From the NCBI GenBank assembly GCA_009787175.1, contig WRGM01000151.1, forward strand, positions 1 to 16,662: DNA of 16,662 bases, read 5' to 3'. Position numbers and translations under genes: made by a program. A model generated the notes under the pieces. It had not been told where the DNA came from, did no database searches, and saw only the letters and a program-made list of their open reading frames with translations. Shown piece after piece: positions 7,759-15,008 of the stretch; the stretch's first letter is position 1; each line of letters opens with the position of its first letter. The stretch is from Candidatus Bathycorpusculum fermentans. GTDB taxonomy: Archaea > Thermoproteota > Bathyarchaeia > Bathyarchaeales > Bathycorpusculaceae.

Positions 7759-9018
7759 CTATATACCTCTAATTATTGCATCGCTCATTTTTGTGACTCT
7801 ATGCATCTCTTTTATATCATGCACTCTTATGAAGTCAACACCTTTAGCAATTCCAAGAGCAATAGTAGCCGCTGTTCCCTCAACACGCTCATTTACAGGA
7901 AGATTAAGGATATTACCTATCATAGATTTTCTTGAAGTACCCAACAAAATAGGATACCCCAGACATTTAAGCTCGTCTAAACGGCGTATAACTTCCAAGT
8001 TTTGCTCCAAAGTCTTACCAAAGCCTATTCCTGGATCTAAAGCTATATTTTCGGGATGTAAACCTAACTGTAGTGCAACATCAGCGCTTTTCTTTAAAGA
8101 CTTTATAAGACCGCTAAAAATATCGTCTCTCATAGGTTCAGAGGGATTATGCATAGCAATAACTCCTGCACCATAGGAAGCAGCTAATTTACCAATTTTA
8201 GGATCTCTTAACCCGTTAACATCATTAATAATATGAGCACCAGCTTTAAGCACATTTTCCGCTACATACGATTTGGACGTATCAACAGAGATAGGTACAT
8301 TAAGAGTCTTAACAAGTCTTTCAACAACACCTATAACTCTAGATAGCTCTTCCTTATCATCAACAGCTATAAAACCAGGTCGCGTAGACTCACCTCCGAC
8401 ATCAATTATGTCAGCACCATCAGCAACCATTTTCTCCGCCTTACGACACGCCATATCAATAAGCAAAGCCTTATCTATAACACATCGCCCACTTGACGGC
8501 TTATTAATTGTCCCCTTAAACAACCCGTCTTGTCCTTCCTCAGCTAAAAGACCATCCCCAGAAAAAGAGTCAAACGTAATGTTCAAAATACCCATAATAA
8601 ATGTTTTTTTACCAATTTCAAGCTTATACTTCCCACAGCAATAAAAGGACTGCTCTCTTTTTTCAACCGCTTGAACAGCGAACTGTATCTTCAAACCTAC
8701 ATCTGATAGCCCCCCCGGCTGAGATAATAGTTTCGTAGACAAGTTATTTATCTGAGCAAAATTACCCGTAATTAGCATATCTGTATTTTCCAATGACTCA
8801 TTTAGAGAGTCATTATAAATAATAGCGCTTCCACCGTTGTGCAACATTTCCTGCTTTACAATGCCTGCTACAAAATAGGGTATATCTTCAATAAACATAC
8901 AAAGATGAAACACCTCAGATGCCATAGACCGCACAACACGCGCATCATAGCTTATCTTACGCACTTCAGCTATAGCATCATTTAGGTTTCTTGGGTAGAC
9001 AATTCTTACATTAGCCAT
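7759..9018 (-). CDS. folP: Dihydropteroate synthase with N-terminal extension
   Basis: 419 aa against about 280 for a minimal FolP. Residues 1-130 are an extension (KQEMLHNGGSAII, TDMLITGNFAQINNLSTKL, LGLK-type motifs) known from Clostridia-like FolP. The TIM barrel follows: IMGILNITFDSFSGDG (141-156), GADIIDVGGESTRPG (201-215), VPISVDTSKS, INDVNGLRDP, MHNPSEP, LDPGIGFGKTLEQN (327-340), ILLGTSRKS (357-365) and FIRVHD (396-401). It condenses hydroxymethyl-dihydropterin diphosphate with p-aminobenzoate or a related arylamine. Unusual points are Phe in place of Pro in the TPDSFS loop and about 20 extra residues (157-180) after it. I chose ATG 9018, 8 bp inside folE, because GGTGG sits 5-6 nt upstream; a GTG at 9027 is the alternative. 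Confidence 0.93.
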   Translation of the reverse strand: MANVRIVYPRNLNDAIAEVRKISYDARVVRSMASEVFHLCMFIEDIPYFVAGIVKQEMLHNGGSAIIYNDSLNESLENTDMLITGNFAQINNLSTKLLSQPGGLSDVGLKIQFAVQAVEKREQSFYCCGKYKLEIGKKTFIMGILNITFDSFSGDGLLAEEGQDGLFKGTINKPSSGRCVIDKALLIDMACRKAEKMVADGADIIDVGGESTRPGFIAVDDKEELSRVIGVVERLVKTLNVPISVDTSKSYVAENVLKAGAHIINDVNGLRDPKIGKLAASYGAGVIAMHNPSEPMRDDIFSGLIKSLKKSADVALQLGLHPENIALDPGIGFGKTLEQNLEVIRRLDELKCLGYPILLGTSRKSMIGNILNLPVNERVEGTAATIALGIAKGVDFIRVHDIKEMHRVTKMSDAIIRGI

Positions 9019-9565
9019 GTGTGCCACCTAATACAGCCGATATATCCTTCTCGTCAATATCGCCTCTTGTACAAGTGGTAACAGTTTTAGCCCCCGGCTT
9101 TTTTACACCCCTCATAGTCATACATAAATGTTCAGCCTCAACATACACATATACACCCCGCGGATTAACAAACTCCATAATTATATCAGCCAACTGCGAG
9201 GTAATCCTCTCCTGAACCTGTGGTCTTCTAGATAACACATCAACTAAACGAGCAACTTTACTTAAACCCAATATACGCCCGCCATCAGGCTTATAGGCTA
9301 TGCACGCTTTTCCGATAAAAGGTATTAAATGATGCTCACATACAGATTGAAAAGGAATATCCTTCACAACAACAAGATCACTACTGTCTGGCTCATAAAA
9401 AACTTTGGTACACTCTTTTGGATTAACATGTAAACCAGCAAATATTTCCACATACATGTCAGCTACTCTTGAAGGAGTTTCAATTAACCCGTCACGTTCA
9501 GGGTTCTCACCAATAGCGTACAAAATTTCTCTTACGGCACTTTCGATTCTCTTTTTATCGATCAT
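9011..9565 (-). CDS. folE: GTP cyclohydrolase I (type IA)
   Basis: 184 aa, full length. It converts GTP to 7,8-dihydroneopterin triphosphate and formate. Canonical motifs are present: SVCEHHLIPF (74-83, zinc ligands C76 and H79), GLSKVARLVDVLSRRPQVQERIT (100-122) and EHLCMTMRGVKKPGA with the third zinc ligand C148. This is the bacterial/eukaryotic FolE type, not the archaeal Fe-dependent MptA. It is first in the folE-folP-folBK operon and overlaps folP by 8 bp (ATGGCTAA). Its product feeds pterins and can also enter the preQ0/archaeosine pathway, notable since tgtA lies divergently next door. Start ATG at 9565; no earlier in-frame alternative extends conserved sequence. Confidence 0.96.
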   Translation of the reverse strand: MIDKKRIESAVREILYAIGENPERDGLIETPSRVADMYVEIFAGLHVNPKECTKVFYEPDSSDLVVVKDIPFQSVCEHHLIPFIGKACIAYKPDGGRILGLSKVARLVDVLSRRPQVQERITSQLADIIMEFVNPRGVYVYVEAEHLCMTMRGVKKPGAKTVTTCTRGDIDEKDISAVLGGTHG

Positions 9566-9609
9566 CCGATGCTCTCACGCTTTACCCTATCAGTTTAATG
9601 TCTTACGTT

Positions 9610-9626
9610 AAATATCTTTACATAAA
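9610..9626 (-). promoter_or_regulatory. Possible folE promoter (TATA box)
   Basis: Read on the minus strand, TCATATTTATGTAAAG is TATA-like and lies about 50 nt upstream of the folE ATG, so transcription would begin about 25 nt downstream of it. Assigned by position and composition only. Confidence 0.3.
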
Positions 9627-9704
9627 TATGACCCAAACTACCCATATAGACCCAATTTAACTAAAACGAAAACAAAGTTCATAAAGTTAACTTCCATTGA
9701 AGTA

Positions 9705-9797
9705 CCATGAAAAAACATTTTTTTTCATAGAAGACTGCACCATCGACCGCTGGACCGATACTGGAAGAACCACGAAAACCCAAAAATGTTTTCATGG
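9705..9797. repeat. Inverted repeat pair in the folE-tgtA spacer
   Basis: CCATGAAAAAACATTTTT (9705-9722) and AAAAATGTTTTCATGG (9782-9797) are reverse complements except for a 2-base difference in the A-run. They flank about 60 bp. The left arm can also fold alone (ATGAAAAAA with TTTTTTCAT). This could be a small mobile-element relic or a cruciform-forming regulatory site between two divergent promoters. Confidence 0.5.
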
Positions 9798-9864
9798 AAA
9801 ACATAAGTGTCAGGTAAGGTAATGTTTTTAATGAGAACCTGTTATGTGATGATAGGTTTGGTCT

Positions 9865-11493
9865 TTGAGTTTCGAAGTTAAAGAGAAAGATTTACTGGGT
9901 AGAATTGGTAAATTGAAAACTAAAAGCGGTACTATAGAAACTCCGCTATTATTTCCAGTAATTAATCCTTCAGTGCAACCGGTTTTGCCGCAGAGGTTAA
10001 AGGATGTTTTTGGTTTTGAAGCAGTAATTACAAACGCTTACATACTAAAAAAGCGATACCAAAACAAGCCTATTGAAGAAGGTTTACATAAATTTCTCAA
10101 ATTTAACGGGGCAACAATGACTGACTCAGGGGCATATCAAATTCTAGTTTATGGCGATGTTGAGTATAACCAGAAAGAAATAGTTGCCTATGAAGAAAGT
10201 ATAGGAACAGACATTGCTACAATACTAGATATCCCCACGGGTTGGAGAGTAACTAAAGAGCAAGCAGAGATAACTGTTGCGGAAACTCATAGGCGAGCTA
10301 AAGAATTCTTTAATCTTAAAACACGAAAAGACATGCTATGGGTTGGCCCGGTACAGGGAGGAAAACACCTTGACCTAGTTGCAGATAGCGCTAAAGAAAT
10401 GGGCAGCTTACCCTTTGACATACACGCATTAGGCAGCCCCACAGAAGTTATGGAAAACTATCGCTATGATGTACTTGCAGAAATGATTCTAACAGCTAAA
10501 AAAGGCATACCCATAGAACGCCCACTACACCTATTTGGAGCAGGTCACCCGTCAATGTTTGCCATAGCCGTATCCTTAGGATGCGACCTATTTGACTCCG
10601 CAGCATACGCGCTCTATGCACGTGAGGGCAGATACATGACTGAAAACGGCACCTGGCGTATTCAAGAAATGGACTATTTCCCATGCACATGCCCCAACTG
10701 CACCTCTGAAACACCAAAGTCACTTATGACTAAATCCGCAAAGGAGCGAACAGTTTTTCTCGCTGAACATAACCTGTGGGCTTGCATATCTGAGCTCAAA
10801 CGCATTAAACAGGCAATCCGTGACGGCAGACTCTGGGAACTAACAGAAATGCGCGCTCACGCTCACCCCGCATTACTCTCAGCTCTAAAAAGAGTAAAAA
10901 ACCACAAAGACTTCCTTGAAACATTTAACCCAAGCATAAAAAACAGCGGCTTTTTCTACTTCAACCCCGAAGGTCTAGCAAGACCAGAAATAACCCACTA
11001 CAAAAACCGCCTACTAAACCGCTACACACCACCAACAAACGCTAAAGCATTATTACTACTACCACAGACAAGAAATAAACCATTCCACAAATCACCCGAA
11101 ATGAAAAAAATCCGCCAACTATTACGAACAATAGGCTCAAACTATGCAGAGCAGATACATATTGCAGTTTTCTGCGCACCCTTCGGCATAGTACCCTTAG
11201 AACTTGACGAAATCTACCCACTATCTCAACACGAAACCGCACGACCATTTGACAGAGAAACAATTGAATACATAGCAGAGCAGACAACAGCATACATTAA
11301 ACAAATGCCATACAACAGCGTCACAATACTCAACGACCAAAAACTCTGGAACAAACACATAACAATCGCAGCCAAAGATGCATGTACCGAAAAAGGCATA
11401 ATGTTTGAAGCTATTGAAGCTAATAAAGAAGAAAGCAACAAACAGCTTATCACCAACCTTAAAGCGGCTCTGCTAAAACAGTTAAGTAATTAA
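9865..11493 (+). CDS. tgtA: Archaeal tRNA-guanine transglycosylase (archaeosine), without PUA domain
   Basis: 542 aa. It exchanges guanine-15 of tRNA for preQ0, the entry to archaeosine. The catalytic TIM barrel (about 5-345) has the TDSGAYQ motif with D87, GPVQGGKHLDL (161-171), and the nucleophile D244 in CDLFDSAAYALYAREGRY. The structural zinc site is C274, C276, C279 and H302 (PCTCPNC...EHNLW). Residues about 360-540 are the archaeal TgtA C-terminal region (DUF5591-like: ALLLLPQTRNKPF, FCAPFGIVPLELDEIYP). No PUA domain follows, so tRNA binding probably needs a separate PUA protein, as known in split TgtA systems. The start is TTG at 9865 with FEVKEKDLLGRIG immediately after. Sense-strand composition becomes strongly A/C-rich toward the 3' end. 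Confidence 0.95.
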   Translation: MSFEVKEKDLLGRIGKLKTKSGTIETPLLFPVINPSVQPVLPQRLKDVFGFEAVITNAYILKKRYQNKPIEEGLHKFLKFNGATMTDSGAYQILVYGDVEYNQKEIVAYEESIGTDIATILDIPTGWRVTKEQAEITVAETHRRAKEFFNLKTRKDMLWVGPVQGGKHLDLVADSAKEMGSLPFDIHALGSPTEVMENYRYDVLAEMILTAKKGIPIERPLHLFGAGHPSMFAIAVSLGCDLFDSAAYALYAREGRYMTENGTWRIQEMDYFPCTCPNCTSETPKSLMTKSAKERTVFLAEHNLWACISELKRIKQAIRDGRLWELTEMRAHAHPALLSALKRVKNHKDFLETFNPSIKNSGFFYFNPEGLARPEITHYKNRLLNRYTPPTNAKALLLLPQTRNKPFHKSPEMKKIRQLLRTIGSNYAEQIHIAVFCAPFGIVPLELDEIYPLSQHETARPFDRETIEYIAEQTTAYIKQMPYNSVTILNDQKLWNKHITIAAKDACTEKGIMFEAIEANKEESNKQLITNLKAALLKQLSN

Positions 11494-11497
11494 TAAT

Positions 11498-11522
11498 AAC
11501 AGTAGTATCATTTACTGTTTTT
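11498..11522 (+). terminator. Hairpin terminator after tgtA
   Basis: A perfect 7-bp stem (AACAGTA 11498-11504, TACTGTT 11513-11519) is followed by a T-run, 5 bp after the tgtA stop. This fits an intrinsic terminator separating tgtA from the PHP gene. Confidence 0.5.
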
Positions 11523-11599
11523 ACATTTTAACTAGCTATTCAGGGCTGTATCTTTTTTAGTATGCAAACAATTTATGCAACATAAAGGAGCAGCTTTAC

Positions 11600-12208
11600 A
11601 TGTCCACAGTATATGCGGATCTTCATATTCACACCATTTACTCATCCGATAGTTTAATCCAACCTAAAACACTCGTAGACATGCTCCTAGCACACAATTT
11701 CATCAAAGTTGCCGCAGTAACAGACCATGACTCAGTTAGAGCATACAAAGCAACCAAGTCATTAGCATCTGCCTATCCAGACATTTTAATTATCCCAGGC
11801 GTAGAAATCAGCACAACAGCTGGAGACATGATAATTCTAGGCACAGAAGAACTACCACCTAAACCATGGAGCCCACAAGAAGTATCTGATTACGCAAGAT
11901 CCATAGACGCCGTCTCCATTGTAGCTCATCCATACAGAATTTACGGCATGGGCGACATTGCGAGAACAATTAAAGTAGACGCTATAGAAGTATTAAATGG
12001 CAATTCATCCACAGCAGCAAACCAACAAGCTAAACAAATGGCCAAAGAAGAAAAACTACCAGGCACCGCAGGTAGCGATGCACACCAAACATCAGAACTC
12101 TTTAACGTCTACAATCAAATACAAGCAGACCTCAACATAGACAGTATATTACATGCCATACGAAAAGGACAAATAACCACCGCCACCACACAGTTCAACG
12201 AAAAATAG
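11600..12208 (+). CDS. PHP-domain metal-dependent phosphoesterase
   Basis: 202 aa, a stand-alone PHP domain. Metal-ligand motifs appear in family order: DLHIHT (H9, H11), AVTDHDSV (D42, H43, D44), GVEIST (E69), VAHPYR (H110) and GSDAH (D160, H162). Members hydrolyse phosphoesters such as nucleoside 3',5'-bisphosphates or phosphorylated nucleotides; the substrate here is unknown. At about 200 residues it lacks the insertion domain of the longer AMP-phosphatase-type PHP enzymes. A strong Shine-Dalgarno (AAAGGAG, 11583-11589) precedes the ATG. It has its own upstream region and is A/C-rich on the sense strand. Confidence 0.88.
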   Translation: MSTVYADLHIHTIYSSDSLIQPKTLVDMLLAHNFIKVAAVTDHDSVRAYKATKSLASAYPDILIIPGVEISTTAGDMIILGTEELPPKPWSPQEVSDYARSIDAVSIVAHPYRIYGMGDIARTIKVDAIEVLNGNSSTAANQQAKQMAKEEKLPGTAGSDAHQTSELFNVYNQIQADLNIDSILHAIRKGQITTATTQFNEK

Positions 12209-12410
12209 ACAACAGCAAATTTACCATAACACATAAACCACATATAACGCATATATTTAGTACCATAGAAAACTAATGTAGAATATATCAAAAATATAAC
12301 AATATTCAAATTTTGATGCCTAATGAATGTTTATTCAAGTTGATAAAAAACGGGTTATAGTAGTGAAGGTTTTTATGTTTTAATTGTGTACCAATAATTA
12401 AGTGGTAATT

Positions 12411-12563
12411 ATGGCTAAACCTATTCCTCTACCGGATATTACTGAGGAAGCTGCAAAAGAGCTTGAACGTGACATTAAAAGGGGTCCTACTAGATTACAA
12501 AAAGAAATAATGGCGCAGAACCGAGTTATTTTTGATAAACCTGTGAAGAAAAGAAAGGATTAA
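12411..12563 (+). CDS. 50-aa protein preceding a GNAT gene; candidate antitoxin
   Basis: A 50-codon gene from ATG 12411 to TAA 12561-12563, beginning MAKPIPLPDITEEAAKEL and ending in a basic KPVKKRKD tail. It shows one predicted amphipathic helix (about 10-35) and no domain I recognise. GGT lies 7 nt before the start. The stop is 2 bp before the TTG of the acetyltransferase gene, and the GNAT ribosome-binding purines (AAAGGA) lie inside this gene's last codons, so the two are surely co-transcribed. By position and size it could be the antitoxin of a GNAT toxin pair, though it lacks the usual ribbon-helix-helix (DUF1778) pattern. Function is inference. Confidence 0.65.
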   Translation: MAKPIPLPDITEEAAKELERDIKRGPTRLQKEIMAQNRVIFDKPVKKRKD

Positions 12564-12565
12564 AA

Positions 12566-13087
12566 TTGTCTGCTACAAATAACTTGCGTGATAATGTTTT
12601 TACTGTAAAAAAACTTTCTGAAAGTACTGATTTGTCCCAGTTTGATTGTAGCGAAAATGATGATCTTGATTTGAATGGGTTTATTCATAATGATGCTTTA
12701 AGCTATCAGCGTGAGGGTATGGGTGTTACTCACATTTTTTATAGGCGTGATAAAATTGTTGGATTTGTTACTTTAGCAATGAGTGCTGTTAGAAAGGGTC
12801 AAACTGAATTAAAGCTTGATAATTATGAGAAAGTTAATTATCCTGCTTTGTGGCTTGGGCGATTGGCGGTTGATAATACTGAGAGAAAGAAAGGTATTGG
12901 TACTTTTCTTCTTAGATATTGTCTTGAGTTTGCTGTGGAGAAGGCTAATACTGAACTTGGTTGTCGTTTTGCGGCATTAGTTACGTTGAAGGGTCATAGA
13001 GTGGATTTTTATAGTAAGTATGGTTTTAAGAAGGTTAAGGCTTACTTAGATAAAGATTACGAGATGATGTGCTTTCAGTTATTTTAG
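12566..13087 (+). CDS. GNAT acetyltransferase, TacT/AtaT-like (putative toxin)
   Basis: 173 aa. The layout matches GNAT toxins that acetylate aminoacyl-tRNA. It has an N-terminal SQFDCSENDDLDLNGFI segment (24-40), then GVTHIFYRRDKIVGFVTLAMSAV (53-75), and ALWLGRLAVD (94-103). The acetyl-CoA pyrophosphate loop RKKGIG is at 107-112, and FYSKYGFKK (148-156) carries a catalytic-type Tyr. The start is TTG at 12566, 2 bp after the 50-aa gene, with AAAGGA 6-7 nt upstream. The usual bacterial arrangement is a small DNA-binding antitoxin directly upstream; here the upstream protein is different. A housekeeping GNAT role cannot be excluded. Confidence 0.82.
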   Translation: MSATNNLRDNVFTVKKLSESTDLSQFDCSENDDLDLNGFIHNDALSYQREGMGVTHIFYRRDKIVGFVTLAMSAVRKGQTELKLDNYEKVNYPALWLGRLAVDNTERKKGIGTFLLRYCLEFAVEKANTELGCRFAALVTLKGHRVDFYSKYGFKKVKAYLDKDYEMMCFQLF

Positions 13088-13319
13088 GCGGATAGTTGGT
13101 ATATCAGACATTTTTCAAAAATTTTGTTAGTTGTAAAAGAAATATGGGTCGTGTGTTGTTAACTGTGCTGCGGATGTTACTGTTTCTTGTTACAACAAGT
13201 TTATCTTTGTTGCTAATTTGTAGGATATTTCTGTGGGTTTCTTTTGTATTTTTAGTTTAATTATGTTGAATTTTATGTTTTGTTCTGTAACTATTATATC
13301 TTGCATTGAGTTAGGTTAA

Positions 13320-14192
13320 GTGTTGGTAAGTACTGTGGCTGCTGGAGAGGTAAAGTTTAAAGTTAGTCTTGTTTATTTGGTGCCTATACTTGCGAGTTTG
13401 TTTTTTGGTTTGGGTTGTGCTTGGCTTCTTGGTCCTCATCAGGGTGAGAGTCCGTCGCAGGTTTTTCCGGATGTTTCTGTTGTTCCGTTTCCTGATGATA
13501 TTCCTGCGGGGCCTGTTGCTAATGGGTTGTATATTGTAGCGTTGGTTGCTGTGGGTGCGACTTTGTGTTTTTTTATGCTTAAGCGGAATAATTTAAAATT
13601 AATTAAAGTTGTTCTTTCGTTAGTTATGACTATGGCGGCGATGTTGCTTTCGCTTATTTATTTATCTACGTTTTTAGCGTATGTTAATGTTCATAATGAT
13701 TTCTTAGTGATTGCGTTGTCGGTTTTGCTGACTGTTGTGTGTGATTTGATTATTTTCAAGTTTAGTAAATATCGTAGTGTTGTTATCATATGTTTAGGTG
13801 GCGCGCTCGGGGTTTTCTTTAGTTTTGTAATTCCTCTGTATAGTACTATAGTTATATTGGTTTTTCTTGCGGTTTATGATGTATTTGCTGTTTATCGTGG
13901 TCCTGTGGGTAAGATAGCGCAGTCGGGTATAGATCAGTTTCCGGGTTTGAGTTATTCCTTTAAGGAGCTTCAAATGGGGCTGGGGGATTTGGTTTTCTAT
14001 GCGGTGTTAATTGGGACTATGTATTTTAGTTTTTCAAGTAGTATGTTGCCGGCGGTTATGGGGCTTGTAGGTATTTGTTTAGGTGCATTAATTACGTTTT
14101 TTATGCTTGAAAAAAGGGAGGTTTTTCCAGGTTTGCCTTTTCCTATAATGTTAGGTTTAGCATTTGGGTTAATTATGGCAATGCTAGTCTAA
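13320..14192 (+). CDS. Presenilin-like intramembrane aspartyl protease (family A22, PSH)
   Basis: 290 aa with about nine hydrophobic membrane segments. The three active-site motifs of presenilin/signal-peptide-peptidase homologues are intact: YD (Y186-D187 in AVYDVFAVYRGP), GLGD (220-223, D223) and the PALP-type PGLPFP (270-275). It should cleave transmembrane peptides within the membrane; the archaeal substrate is unknown. Residues 37-65 form a Pro-rich outer loop between the first two membrane segments. The start is uncertain: GTG 13320 or TTG 13323, both just after AGGTT. It converges with the small basic-peptide gene at 14267. Confidence 0.92.
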   Translation: MLVSTVAAGEVKFKVSLVYLVPILASLFFGLGCAWLLGPHQGESPSQVFPDVSVVPFPDDIPAGPVANGLYIVALVAVGATLCFFMLKRNNLKLIKVVLSLVMTMAAMLLSLIYLSTFLAYVNVHNDFLVIALSVLLTVVCDLIIFKFSKYRSVVIICLGGALGVFFSFVIPLYSTIVILVFLAVYDVFAVYRGPVGKIAQSGIDQFPGLSYSFKELQMGLGDLVFYAVLIGTMYFSFSSSMLPAVMGLVGICLGALITFFMLEKREVFPGLPFPIMLGLAFGLIMAMLV

Positions 14193-14266
14193 CAGGCAAG
14201 AATACTCAGGGTTTTTGAAAAGAAAAAATAAGTGTGAGGGGTAAAGCAAGAAGCAGCGTTGTAGAA

Positions 14267-14362
14267 TTAGCTAGTTTGTGTTTTGCTTCCTTTTGCTTTC
14301 TTAGCTTTTCTTTTTGCGTCTTTTTCTTTCTTTGTTAAAGGTTTACCTTGTTTGCTTGGCAT
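14267..14362 (-). CDS. 31-aa lysine-rich small protein
   Basis: Minus-strand frame from ATG 14362 to TAA 14267-14269. The protein starts MPSKQGKPLTKKEKDA and has 11 Lys and 1 Arg in 31 residues. A good GAGGT Shine-Dalgarno lies about 6 nt upstream, and the gene is isolated between tail-to-tail neighbours, which supports it being real. The composition suggests RNA, ribosome or DNA binding. I recognise no family; it is not clearly a ribosomal protein such as S25e or S30e. It lies 72 bp downstream of the transcription factor S gene, beyond that gene's terminator. Confidence 0.55.
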   Translation of the reverse strand: MPSKQGKPLTKKEKDAKRKAKKAKGSKTQTS

Positions 14363-14409
14363 AATGGACCTCACTATTTTGATAACATTCATGCTTTTAA
14401 TATCTTTCG

Positions 14410-14436
14410 AAAAACCCAGTAAAATAAGGGTTTTTT
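14410..14436 (-). terminator. Terminator of the transcription factor S gene
   Basis: A perfect 8-bp stem (AAAAACCC 14410-14417, GGGTTTTT 14428-14435) overlaps the stop codon. On the minus strand the second arm ends in a T-run, the form of an intrinsic terminator. Confidence 0.6.
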
Positions 14437-14779
14437 ATGTGTATTCTCTAAATGTGTGACCGCATTTTGTGCAGCGCAGGAACTGTGTTGAGGCCTCATC
14501 GCCGCCTCGGGTTTGAACTTGCCAAACATAGCATTCAGTATTACTGCATTTTTCACATTTCATCTTTATAGTAGATAGGGTACTAATTTTTGATTCTTCA
14601 GCAGTTACAACAGTCATAAATGGTTGAACGGTAGGCTGAATCACTTTTATCACTTTAGCTTGAGATCTACTATTACCATTAGCTTGTTTAGTGTAATCAC
14701 ATTTTGAACAAGCAAGAACTACTTGTTCACCATCCTTTCGAGGTTCAAGACGGCAACCACAATTTGGACAAAACTCCAT
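14435..14779 (-). CDS. tfs: Transcription factor S (RNA polymerase cleavage factor)
   Basis: 114 aa, full length. The N-terminal zinc ribbon has C4, C7, C24 and C27 (FCPNCGC...ACSKCDY), like the Rpb9 N-domain. A Ser/Lys/Val linker follows. The C-terminal TFIIS-type ribbon has C75, C78, C103 and C106, with VQTRGGDEASTQFLRCTKCGHTFREY. The D94-E95 acidic pair on the hairpin tip reaches into the polymerase active site to stimulate RNA cleavage in stalled complexes. The pair is intact, so this is an active TFS rather than an inhibitory paralogue. ATG 14779 has GAGAGGT 7 nt upstream. Confidence 0.94.
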   Translation of the reverse strand: MEFCPNCGCRLEPRKDGEQVVLACSKCDYTKQANGNSRSQAKVIKVIQPTVQPFMTVVTAEESKISTLSTIKMKCEKCSNTECYVWQVQTRGGDEASTQFLRCTKCGHTFREYT

Positions 14780-14821
14780 TTTAATAACCTCTCAAATTAA
14801 TAATTAACTCCAATATAGACT

Positions 14822-14840
14822 CAAAGATACAATATAAGTA
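14822..14840 (-). promoter_or_regulatory. Possible tfs promoter
   Basis: The minus strand reads GAATACTTATATTGTATC here, with a TATA-like core about 50-55 nt upstream of the tfs ATG. Spacing fits an archaeal TATA box with a short leader. Confidence 0.35.
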
Positions 14841-15008
14841 TTCTTAATTTTCTTCCACTCAATAAAGCTGCATATTAGTAATATATTTTGGAAGTCACCA
14901 TAGACAGTATTAAATAGGGTTTAGGTGGTTAAAGTTTTTCGAGCATGTTTCTAATTGTCTGAACATTATAAGGAGGTATATACACTGCTTTGCCGTGTTC
15001 CGTCTTTT

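Noticed and set aside
13144..13260. 38-aa hydrophobic plus-strand frame
   Set aside because: T-rich sequence easily encodes Leu/Phe/Val; no clear ribosome binding site. Mentioned only as a possibility beside the membrane protease.
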